A stretch of DNA of 11,148 bases from ANME-2 cluster archaeon. GTDB taxonomy: Archaea; Halobacteriota; Methanosarcinia; Methanosarcinales; Methanocomedenaceae. Under the pieces are notes generated by a model, which ran no database searches, was not told the DNA's origin, and was given only the letters and a program-made list of their open reading frames with translations. This document shows positions 1 through 6,097 of this stretch, one piece after another. Within the stretch, counting starts at the first letter, position 1, and every line of letters starts with the position of its first letter. The DNA lies in assembly GCA_023544605.1 (NCBI GenBank), contig JAMJFQ010000025.1, positions 9,567 through 20,714 on the forward strand, given 5' to 3'. A program made the translations under genes and the position numbers.

Positions 1-33
1 ATAGATGACAATGTACTGCCCTTGGGTCTAATT

Positions 34-39
34 AAAAAA
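34..39 (-). terminator. T-tract after the vWA gene
   Basis: On the minus strand a run of six T lies about 17 bases beyond the stop codon of the vWA gene, in an AT-rich stretch. Archaeal RNA polymerase can terminate at T-runs without a hairpin, so this is a plausible end for the three-gene leftward transcript. I see no stem-loop before it. The remaining bases up to the window edge show no gene I can support. Confidence 0.3.
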
Positions 40-56
40 GACTGATATTTTCATGT

Positions 57-1037
57 TCATATTTCAAAAATGGGCATCGCTTTTTTCGGTCCTATCATCA
101 TATCCCTGAAATTGTTCCTGAGTCCCATAGGAAGCGTTGATTCACTATCAATTTCAGATACTGATACGCCTATCTGCCGCATCTTGTTAGCGAAACCCCG
201 GGGACTGAACGCACCCACTCGTTCATCCAGCAGTTCATTGTTTGTGAAAAACGGAATATAAGTGGCTTTAACGCCCTCCCTGATCATCCTGTTGAGATAA
301 TAAAGTACGTTAACCTGTACTTCCATATCATCGATCAGGACGTTGGTGCCTGTGTACGGCAACCCACCGCCCAGCATGAACAGCAGCCGATTTCCGGGTT
401 TTCTCTCCCATTCTAGCTGTAATAGTCTTGCCAGACCATAGTCTAGTCTGGAGAGGCCGCCCCCTTTTAATTTAAGGAGGTCTTTTTGGGTCAGTTGCCA
501 CTTGTTATAGGGCCCCTGGGCATCATCACCAAAAGGTATAATGCCAATCTCGTCAGCATCCCTTCCCAGGCTTTCCAGAATTGCGAGTGAAGCGATTTTG
601 ACAAGTATTTGGGGTGCCTTTTCAGGTTTCACTATTTGACCCAGTTTATCACTCTGCCAATTAGCTGTCATCTGGGCAGAATTATCAATAAGTATTGCAA
701 GGTTTGTTCGATGCTTGTCTTTCACATGCACTCTTGTGGTTATGGAATCAAGGCGGCGTCCGTGCGTACATATCTCTTGCAGGGTACGGCCCATACTGAT
801 GGTACCATTGCCACTGTATGACATGTATGCCGTGCGGCCGATGGATGGCGGGATGTAAAAATTGCTCCTTAAATATCGGTTCCCAATACTACTGCAATCC
901 CGTATCAGTGCATTAAATGTGATGTCGTGGGAATGTTCCATGTAAGATACGCAGCGCGATGCCAGGTCACCCTCGATAATCGGTTCATAAACATTTTCAT
1001 GCTTATCGTGCTTTTCTTTTCGCAGCCCTTTGAACAT
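57..1037 (-). CDS. vWA-domain protein with degenerate MIDAS, partner of MoxR-type ATPase
   Basis: This 326-residue soluble protein has a von Willebrand factor A fold in its second half. Residues about 112-120 form the first strand and metal loop (LAILIDNSAQ), residues 192-205 the second loop (GGGLSRLDYG, with Ser196 where Thr is common), and residues 217-227 the third strand (LLFMLGGGLP). The usual MIDAS is DxSxS plus a later Thr and an Asp (often TDG). Here the first motif is D118-N-S120-A-Q122, and the later Asp is Gly224, so metal binding may be weak or lost. The first 110 residues are charged and match no domain I recognise. I chose ATG 1037, 7 bases after the ATPase stop, over an upstream ATG at 1118, because the extra 27 residues would only re-read the end of the ATPase gene in another frame. 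vWA proteins of this kind (CbbO, NorD, BatA-like) work with MoxR/CbbQ ATPases on metalloenzymes or envelope proteins. The client here is unknown. Confidence 0.8.
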   Translation of the reverse strand: MFKGLRKEKHDKHENVYEPIIEGDLASRCVSYMEHSHDITFNALIRDCSSIGNRYLRSNFYIPPSIGRTAYMSYSGNGTISMGRTLQEICTHGRRLDSITTRVHVKDKHRTNLAILIDNSAQMTANWQSDKLGQIVKPEKAPQILVKIASLAILESLGRDADEIGIIPFGDDAQGPYNKWQLTQKDLLKLKGGGLSRLDYGLARLLQLEWERKPGNRLLFMLGGGLPYTGTNVLIDDMEVQVNVLYYLNRMIREGVKATYIPFFTNNELLDERVGAFSPRGFANKMRQIGVSVSEIDSESTLPMGLRNNFRDMMIGPKKAMPIFEI

Positions 1038-1044
1038 TTTTCTA

Positions 1045-1920
1045 TCACAGTTTATTTCCGATGGCCAATGCCAACTCCTGTACCAACTTGATGGAATACT
1101 GGTCTGTCTCGTCGGCAATAATTATCCCTTGATGAAGTGCAGCATCGGTAAATGTGTGTTTGACATCTGAACCCTGCTTAATGGATAGATCGCAATAACG
1201 GGCCATCTTGATAACACCGTCTGTAGAAAGCCCTTGTGGCAGGCTTCGGTCTTTTTTCCATGCCTCTCTGGTCTCTTCGGCAAATTCAAGTATCGCTTCA
1301 AGTATCTCATCAGGAAGCATGGGAGTGATATTCTTTACTACATTGTGTTCGGTGGCCCGGCTTGCATAACCCACATATATAGGCATGAACCGCCGCTTTA
1401 AGGCAGCACTCAGTTTGAATGTACCTTCGTCACCGAAATTTGCAGTTGACAGAATAATCCAGTCATTGGTCTTCTTGAGCACCTTTTCCTGAAATTCAAG
1501 AGGCAAGGAACCAGTAGATAGCAGCATGAACAGCCCCGAATATGCTGAACTGGGGGCGCGGGTGAACTCATCGATCAAAAGATTACGTTTCGATTTCAAA
1601 GCCCGTGTCACTGCCCCTTCCTTGTAAGTGAACCTTTCTGCCAGTTCGGCATTCCCTGACATTGCCAGTGGATGAAAACCACCTATCATATGGTATTCGG
1701 TCATTCCTTCAGAGGCTTCAACTTTGATGTAACTATCTTCCCCACCGCCCAGGCTCGTAAGTATATGCTCTGCGATAGAGGTCTTGCCATTACCAGGAGG
1801 GCCATAGAACATAATTGGGTACCCTAGTTCAATATATCTTAGTGCCCTCAGGATGGACTCGTCCTGGCCCTTTACCGCACAACTTTCAAGTATCCGCAGA
1901 TAATCTTCTGTGGTTAACAT
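1045..1920 (-). CDS. MoxR/CbbQ-family AAA+ ATPase
   Basis: This 291-residue AAA+ ATPase carries all the core motifs: Walker A GPPGNGKTS (40-48), Walker B LLIDEFTRAP (114-123, D117 and E118), sensor 1 Asn161 in STANF, and a paired arginine R176-R177 in ALKRRF that fits the arginine finger. The stretch EYHMIGGFHPLA (about 75-86) sits where MoxR proteins have their helix-2 insert. A helical lid follows from about residue 200. MoxR-type ATPases form hexamers and remodel or activate client proteins together with a vWA partner, which is encoded immediately downstream. The ATG at 1920 follows a partial Shine-Dalgarno AGGTAG at good spacing. The gene lies 48 bases after the membrane-protein gene, in an AT-rich gap that could also hold a weak internal promoter. 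The specific subfamily (MoxR, CbbQ/NorQ or GvpN-like) cannot be fixed by eye. Confidence 0.9.
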   Translation of the reverse strand: MLTTEDYLRILESCAVKGQDESILRALRYIELGYPIMFYGPPGNGKTSIAEHILTSLGGGEDSYIKVEASEGMTEYHMIGGFHPLAMSGNAELAERFTYKEGAVTRALKSKRNLLIDEFTRAPSSAYSGLFMLLSTGSLPLEFQEKVLKKTNDWIILSTANFGDEGTFKLSAALKRRFMPIYVGYASRATEHNVVKNITPMLPDEILEAILEFAEETREAWKKDRSLPQGLSTDGVIKMARYCDLSIKQGSDVKHTFTDAALHQGIIIADETDQYSIKLVQELALAIGNKL

Positions 1921-1968
1921 TATGGCTACCTACTTAGGATAAATTTAATTATTTTTCAAAAGTTATGT

Positions 1969-3126
1969 TCATTTAAAAGCAAACTCTGATTCACGTTCGA
2001 TCTGCTTTAATACTTCAGATGCTTTTTCCTTGGAACCTATATCGTATTTGGAATTAAGGAAATCAACTTGTTCCCTGAATGTGCCTATCTTCTGGGCAGC
2101 TACGATCCTGTTGATTTTTCCCCTGCTGAACTCTTTTTGAAAGTCCTTCATTTCTTTGATTATGTCCTGGAAGGGGTCATATTCTTTTTGTGCGGTCGGT
2201 TTTGTCTCCTTTTTCTCTATGGCGATATACACGAATGCACCATCAGAGGCAATTTCTCTTTTCATGTTAAAGGCATGGAGAGCAAATTCATACATCGGGA
2301 ATATGCCAACGATAAGAATTACATTCGGCAGAATGAAGTAATATCCAGTAATGAGAGCGAAATGTATCAGTTGTCCTTTGTATGCCTCGATAAACAAATT
2401 AAGCGAAAAAGTATCTATTGTTGTACTGCTGCCAGTCATTACAAAGTACATCAGCAATGCAGTAATGATGTAAATGATTGCTATCAGGATTGAACTTTTC
2501 AACACTTTAAAAAATCGTTTTTCAATTGAGAACGAAAGGTCGTCGATGATGGGGGTCAATAACCTTACCCATGCTATGGGCATGAAAGACCAGAGTACGA
2601 TCAAGATCAATAAGATGTCAGGTTTTGAGTTAACAAAATCCAATCCAACGAGTGTAATAGGGAAAAGTATAACACTAAATCCCATATAAGCAAAGATTTT
2701 CCCATTTTTCTTTCCGTCTATAAGGGCTACAAGTACAGTAATGGAATTTGCAATTGCAAATAATGTTATAGGTTTGAAGTCTAATGTAAAAATCTTAAAG
2801 TATTTTATATTTTGCGGTTCAGATATCTGGAAATACAAGTATGAATCTGTATAGGTTGCACCTATTATCCAGAAAACAGTGAAACCGGTGATGAGGTAAA
2901 CAAAACTTTTTATTGTATTGTCTTTCACATGCCGCACATTGGAAACGCCAAGAGCTGAAGCGATTAATAATGCAGCAAAAACGTATGCATTAATTTTATC
3001 GCTTGGGTTTTCTGAAATAAGAATATAAGGTATTACAAGACTCAGCAACGCAACGATACCGACAACCAGTGCTGGTATAGCACCATGGATATTTTGTTTT
3101 TCAGAAACATTATTAATGTTGTTCAA
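1969..3126 (-). CDS. Eight-helix membrane protein of unknown function with helical cytosolic tail
   Basis: I do not recognise this 385-residue protein. Hydrophobic segments at about residues 16-38, 45-63, 74-92, 119-137, 144-163, 169-190, 211-232 and 252-278 suggest eight transmembrane helices. No signal peptide, cofactor motif or transporter signature is visible. Residues 310-385 form a charged, probably helical tail with Lys/Glu-rich stretches. With eight helices both ends are on the same side, and positive loops such as R204 and K207 suggest the tail is cytosolic. The start is TTG, supported by GAGGAG five bases upstream and a TATA box beyond it; no ATG lies near the beginning of the frame. 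The gene is visibly more AT-rich than its neighbours, which fits either membrane coding bias or a lineage-specific or acquired gene. It is first in a leftward set with the AAA+ ATPase and vWA genes, so it could be their client or membrane anchor. That link is inference. Confidence 0.8.
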   Translation of the reverse strand: MNNINNVSEKQNIHGAIPALVVGIVALLSLVIPYILISENPSDKINAYVFAALLIASALGVSNVRHVKDNTIKSFVYLITGFTVFWIIGATYTDSYLYFQISEPQNIKYFKIFTLDFKPITLFAIANSITVLVALIDGKKNGKIFAYMGFSVILFPITLVGLDFVNSKPDILLILIVLWSFMPIAWVRLLTPIIDDLSFSIEKRFFKVLKSSILIAIIYIITALLMYFVMTGSSTTIDTFSLNLFIEAYKGQLIHFALITGYYFILPNVILIVGIFPMYEFALHAFNMKREIASDGAFVYIAIEKKETKPTAQKEYDPFQDIIKEMKDFQKEFSRGKINRIVAAQKIGTFREQVDFLNSKYDIGSKEKASEVLKQIERESEFAFK

Positions 3127-3131
3127 ATAAA

Positions 3132-3137
3132 CTCCTC
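3132..3137 (-). promoter_or_regulatory. Ribosome binding site that fixes a TTG start
   Basis: The minus strand reads GAGGAG, then five bases, then TTG. This strong Shine-Dalgarno supports the TTG at 3126 as the real start of the membrane-protein gene, which has no ATG near its beginning. Confidence 0.7.
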
Positions 3138-3172
3138 ATTGAAAATTGTCATTATGGATATTGGTATGACGA

Positions 3173-3183
3173 CTTATAAAAAC
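3173..3183 (-). promoter_or_regulatory. TATA box of the leftward membrane-protein/ATPase/vWA unit
   Basis: The minus strand reads GTTTTTATAAG, a good archaeal TATA element. Transcription would start about 25 bases downstream, near 3152, giving a leader of roughly 25 bases that contains the GAGGAG ribosome binding site. Confidence 0.55.
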
Positions 3184-3199
3184 TATACTAATATGATCA

Positions 3200-3223
3200 A
3201 CCACTATAATCTACCACTATAAT
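3200..3223. repeat. Tandem 11-base direct repeat in the divergent promoter region
   Basis: ACCACTATAAT occurs at 3200-3210 and again at 3213-3223, a period of 13 bases. It lies just upstream of the leftward TATA box and about 100 bases upstream of the thermosome TATA box. It could be a paired regulator site for either gene or a chance AT-rich repeat. The rest of the 260-base gap between the two genes shows no coding potential. Confidence 0.5.
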
Positions 3224-3321
3224 AATAAATCTACTTTTTTAATATTCATCCTGTTATATATCTTTTATGCGTAATTTCGCAATTTATTGATAAAATATTC
3301 ATGACATAGCACTCCCTGAAC

Positions 3322-3336
3322 AAAAAATATTTATAG
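3322..3336 (+). promoter_or_regulatory. Thermosome core promoter (BRE and TATA)
   Basis: Six A residues (3322-3327), a purine-rich BRE-like element, lead directly into TATTTATAG (3328-3336), a strong archaeal TATA box. Transcription should begin near 3357, giving a leader of about 30 bases with a ribosome binding site. Archaeal thermosome genes are commonly heat-inducible. I do not see a known heat-shock operator that I can name here. Confidence 0.65.
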
Positions 3337-3370
3337 AACCACAAACACTCAATAGCACCGAAATTTAATA

Positions 3371-3375
3371 GGAGG
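3371..3375 (+). promoter_or_regulatory. Ribosome binding site of the thermosome gene
   Basis: GGAGG lies 11 bases before the ATG at 3387. The spacing is slightly long but acceptable. It fits the conserved thermosome N-terminus beginning MAGQLGGQPI. Confidence 0.65.
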
Positions 3376-3386
3376 CTATCAATTAT

Positions 3387-5042
3387 ATGGCAGGACAATT
3401 AGGTGGACAGCCAATATTCATATTGCGAGAAGGGACCGAGCGTTCCAAGGGCAGAGAGGCCCAGAATAACAACATCATGGCAGCTAAAGCAGTGGCCAAT
3501 GCCGTGAGAACCACACTGGGACCAAAAGGAATGGATAAGATGCTTGTAGACAGCCTGGGAGATGTAGTGATCACCAATGACGGGGTTACCATCCTCAGGG
3601 AAATGGATATCGAGCATCCTGCAGCCAAGATGGTCGTGGAAGTGGCCAAGACCCAGGATGATGAAGTGGGCGACGGTACCACAACCGCAGCAGTGCTTGC
3701 AGGAGAATTACTGAAGGTATCAGAAGAATTGCTGGACCAGAATGTGCATTCTACCATCATTGCCAGCGGTTATAGGCTGGCTGCCGATAAAACGGCAGAG
3801 ATACTCAAGACAATCCAGGTATCGGTGGATGAGAACGACGAGGAAACATTGCTGAGAATCTCAGACACTGCAATGACAGGTAAAGGTGCAGAGAGTTCAA
3901 AGGACAAGCTTTCAGGGCTGATAGTTACCGCTGTAAAGGCTGTAGCTGAAGAAGAGGGCGGCAAGAAAGTGGTGGACATCGACAATATCAAGATAGAGAA
4001 AAAGGTCGGTGCCAGCATTGAAGAATCCGAACTCATTGAAGGTATGGTCATTGACAAGGAACGTGTCCATCCCAACATGCCAAAACAGGTAAAGGAAGCT
4101 AAAATAGCATTGATCAGTGAACCGGTAGAGTTCAAGAAGACTGAAGTGGATGCCGAGATCAGCATCACATCCCCGGACCAGCTTCAGCAGTTCCTCGACC
4201 AGGAAGAAAAGATGCTCAAGGCCATGGTGGATAAGATCATTGACAGCGGTGCCAATGTAGTGGTCTGCCAGAAAGGTATTGACGACATGGCGCAGCATTA
4301 TCTTGCAAAAGCTAACATCCTGGCTGTCAGGCGTGTCAAGAAGAGCGACATGGAAAAACTGTCCCGCGCATCTGGTGCCAGTGTGGTCACCAATGTGGAC
4401 GAGATTTCGGATTCCGACCTTGGACATGCAACCCTTGTTGAAGAGAAAAAGATAGGAGGCGACAGTATGCTCTATATTACCGGGTGCAAGAACCCGAAAG
4501 CGGTGAGTATCATTATCCGCGGAGGTACCGAGCATGTGGTTGACAGTGTTGAGCGAGCCATGGAAGATGCCCTGCGCGTGGTCGGTGTCATTATCGAAGA
4601 CGGGAAATTGGTCGCAGGCGGCGGCAGTCCCGAAATAGAACTTTCATTAAGGCTCAGGGAATACGCTGCTACTTTAAAGGGAAGGGAACAACTGGCAGTG
4701 AGCAAGTTCGCTGATGCGCTGGAAGTCATCCCCAGGACCCTTGCAGAGAATGCTGGATTGGATCCCATCGATATGCTTGTGGAACTCCGGTCCCAGCATG
4801 AGAAGGGTAACAAGAACGCTGGTCTTGATGTCTATACCGGTGAAGTTATCGATATGCTTAAAAAAGGTGTTGTAGAGCCTTTGAGGGTCAAGACCCAGGC
4901 TATTAACAGTGCTACCGAAGCTGCAGTTATGATACTGAGGATCGATGATGTCATCGCATCCAAAGGCGGCGGTCCAGGTGATATGCCCCCTGAAATGATG
5001 GGCGGCGGCGGAATGCCACCCGGCATGGGCGGAATGATGTAA
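3387..5042 (+). CDS. thsA: Thermosome subunit (group II chaperonin)
   Basis: This 551-residue, full-length group II chaperonin folds proteins in the cytosol as a double-ring ATP-driven complex with a built-in lid. The signature segments are intact: LGPKGMDKM (44-52) and TNDGVTIL (63-70) in the N-terminal equatorial domain, and the nucleotide-binding GDGTTT (95-100). VAGGGSPEIELS and ENAGLDPID mark the C-terminal equatorial half. The apical domain lies in the middle. The C-terminus is a Gly-Met-rich tail (ending GGMM) of the type that projects into the ring cavity. It has its own TATA box and ribosome binding site and a terminator after it, so it is monocistronic. Archaea often have two or three thermosome paralogues; whether this is alpha, beta or gamma cannot be told here, so the symbol is generic. 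The family call is essentially certain. Confidence 0.97.
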   Translation: MAGQLGGQPIFILREGTERSKGREAQNNNIMAAKAVANAVRTTLGPKGMDKMLVDSLGDVVITNDGVTILREMDIEHPAAKMVVEVAKTQDDEVGDGTTTAAVLAGELLKVSEELLDQNVHSTIIASGYRLAADKTAEILKTIQVSVDENDEETLLRISDTAMTGKGAESSKDKLSGLIVTAVKAVAEEEGGKKVVDIDNIKIEKKVGASIEESELIEGMVIDKERVHPNMPKQVKEAKIALISEPVEFKKTEVDAEISITSPDQLQQFLDQEEKMLKAMVDKIIDSGANVVVCQKGIDDMAQHYLAKANILAVRRVKKSDMEKLSRASGASVVTNVDEISDSDLGHATLVEEKKIGGDSMLYITGCKNPKAVSIIIRGGTEHVVDSVERAMEDALRVVGVIIEDGKLVAGGGSPEIELSLRLREYAATLKGREQLAVSKFADALEVIPRTLAENAGLDPIDMLVELRSQHEKGNKNAGLDVYTGEVIDMLKKGVVEPLRVKTQAINSATEAAVMILRIDDVIASKGGGPGDMPPEMMGGGGMPPGMGGMM

Positions 5043-5058
5043 GAACAAATATAATATG

Positions 5059-5095
5059 AAACGTACCCTGCAGGGTACGTTTAATAACTTTTTTT
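5059..5095 (+). terminator. Palindromic terminator after the thermosome gene
   Basis: A perfect 24-base palindrome (half-site AAACGTACCCTG followed by its exact reverse complement, 5059-5082) is followed after a few bases by seven T (5089-5095). It starts 16 bases after the thermosome stop codon. The RNA would form a GC-rich stem with a tight loop and then a U-tract, which looks like an intrinsic terminator. A role as a protein-binding site is also possible because the symmetry has no spacer. Confidence 0.75.
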
Positions 5096-5128
5096 GCTCC
5101 ATTTATATCCATTTGTTCAACACTCTTG

Positions 5129-5203
5129 TTCAGTAATCCTGTCCTTTATTCCTGTTAAGCAACTTTGCTTATAATCCGTATTCAGTAGCCCTGTTCAGTA
5201 TTC
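5129..5203. repeat. Short TTCAGTA repeats in the thermosome-por gap
   Basis: TTCAGTAATCCTGT (5129-5142) and TTCAGTAGCCCTGT (5181-5194) differ at two positions, and a third TTCAGTA follows at 5194-5200. A related CCTGTTAAG lies between them. The stretch from the terminator to the por promoter has no open frame that looks coding. The repeats could be regulator sites or decayed duplicated sequence. Confidence 0.4.
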
Positions 5204-5235
5204 AAGCCTGGTAGCAATTTTTGGTGTTATTATTC

Positions 5236-5253
5236 ATTATCGATAATTTTATG
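5236..5253 (+). promoter_or_regulatory. Probable por operon promoter with 12-base palindrome
   Basis: The perfect palindrome ATTATCGATAAT (5236-5247) runs into ATTTTATG (5246-5253), which can serve as a TATA box. Its spacing puts the transcript start near 5275, only a few bases before the porG ATG at 5280. porG has no Shine-Dalgarno, so a leaderless or nearly leaderless message fits. The palindrome overlaps the BRE position and may be an operator. Confidence 0.4.
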
Positions 5254-5279
5254 ATGTAACAATTACCTTTGCTTTACAG

Positions 5280-5816
5280 ATGTTTAAAATCCGCATACAC
5301 GGAAGGGGCGGTCAGGGAGCAAAAAAGGCTGCCAAGATGATAGGGATGGCTGCTTTCAAGATGGGTAAACAGGTCCAGGATTTTGCCCTTTACGGAGCAG
5401 AACGGCGCGGTGCACCTGTAATGAGTTTTATCAGGATAAATGACGCTCCCATACTGGAGAGAGGGCATATAGATGACCCTGATGTGGTCCTTGTACTTGA
5501 CAGGACGCTGCTGGACCTGGTCAACGTGGCCGATGGGCTGAATGAGAATGGTATGCTCTTGGTGAACTCACAACACGAGCCGATCTTAGACACGCCTGCT
5601 GTAGTAAAGTATGTGGATGCAACAAGTATTGCCCTTGACACTATCGGCAAACCAATATTCAATACCACCATGCTGGGCGCACTGGCAAAGCTGACCCATA
5701 TCATTTCAATTGAAGCCCTTAACTGGGCCATAGAAGAAGAACTATCCCATTATCCCAAAGAATTGATCGAAGCAAACAAAGCCGCTGTCAGAAAATGCTA
5801 TGAGGTAGCAAAATGA
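5280..5816 (+). CDS. porG: Pyruvate:ferredoxin oxidoreductase, gamma subunit
   Basis: This 178-residue subunit shows the gamma-family pattern: N-terminal IRIHGRGGQG (residues 4-13) and the GAERRGAPVMSFIRI stretch (39-53). Its length is normal for the family. The gamma subunit completes the (alpha-beta-gamma-delta) cytosolic enzyme that interconverts pyruvate plus CoA with acetyl-CoA, CO2 and reduced ferredoxin, and is thought to take part in CoA binding. It is the first gene of porG-D-A-B, the order known from other euryarchaeal POR operons. No ribosome binding site precedes its ATG, unlike the three genes after it, which suggests a leaderless transcript. Gamma subunits of related 2-oxoacid oxidoreductases look similar; the assignment to POR rests mostly on the alpha and beta subunits. 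Confidence 0.92.
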   Translation: MFKIRIHGRGGQGAKKAAKMIGMAAFKMGKQVQDFALYGAERRGAPVMSFIRINDAPILERGHIDDPDVVLVLDRTLLDLVNVADGLNENGMLLVNSQHEPILDTPAVVKYVDATSIALDTIGKPIFNTTMLGALAKLTHIISIEALNWAIEEELSHYPKELIEANKAAVRKCYEVAK

Positions 5817-6097
5817 GGGAAGAAGAACTCCCCTATAAGGGGATCGAGGGCATCCCTATCATCAAAGAACCGGGCAGTGCATCGAAGGTAAACAGGGGCT
5901 CATGGAGGCTGGTCAGGCCAGTATATGACCGTGAGAAATGTACCAAGTGCAAGATTTGCTTTACGTACTGCCCCGATGCCGCTATCAACTGGACCCCCGA
6001 GGGTCCTGAGATCAACCTGAAATCGTGCAAGGGCTGCATGATATGTGTGGAAGAATGTCCTACCGATGCCATGACAGAGGAGAAGGAGGGAACATGA
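5813..6097 (+). CDS. porD: Pyruvate:ferredoxin oxidoreductase, delta subunit (2[4Fe-4S] ferredoxin-like)
   Basis: This 94-residue subunit carries two complete [4Fe-4S] motifs of the form CxxCxxCxxxCP: C43, C46, C49, C53 and C72, C75, C78, C82. The two clusters relay electrons from the beta-subunit centre to external ferredoxin. The N-terminal 40 residues include the GSWRLVRPVYD lead-in typical of POR delta subunits. Its ATG overlaps the porG stop (ATGA), and a GAGGT site lies six bases upstream, so translation is coupled. Nothing is missing. Confidence 0.94.
   Translation: MREEELPYKGIEGIPIIKEPGSASKVNRGSWRLVRPVYDREKCTKCKICFTYCPDAAINWTPEGPEINLKSCKGCMICVEECPTDAMTEEKEGT
6085..6089 (+). promoter_or_regulatory. 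Ribosome binding site that decides the porA start
   Basis: GGAGG inside the end of porD lies four bases before ATG 6094. It supports this start over an in-frame ATG at 6025, which would add 23 residues that merely re-read porD in another frame. ATG 6094 overlaps the porD stop as ATGA. Confidence 0.75.

Noticed and set aside
1038..1118. Upstream ATG at 1118 that would add 27 residues to the vWA protein.
   Set aside because: The extension overlaps the ATPase gene by 74 bases, has unlikely composition and only re-reads the ATPase end in another frame. ATG 1037 sits 7 bases after the ATPase stop, as expected in a coupled pair.
3912..4535. Long open frame (207 codons) on the minus strand inside the thermosome gene.
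   Set aside because: It is antisense to a highly conserved gene, has no recognisable motif and an odd His/Phe/Leu-rich composition. It arises from the codon bias of the thermosome gene.
4674..5102. Minus-strand open frame across the thermosome end and terminator.
   Set aside because: It runs through the palindromic terminator and antisense to the conserved C-terminus, with no promoter or family resemblance.
5043..5279. Possible small RNA or small protein gene in the thermosome-por gap.
   Set aside because: No open frame with a ribosome binding site and no stable fold beyond the terminator hairpin could be seen; only weak repeats and the por promoter are supported.
6025..6093. In-frame ATG 23 codons upstream of the porA start.
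   Set aside because: The extra residues lie inside the porD cluster-binding region in another frame. The GGAGG before ATG 6094 and the POR alpha N-terminus fix the later start.
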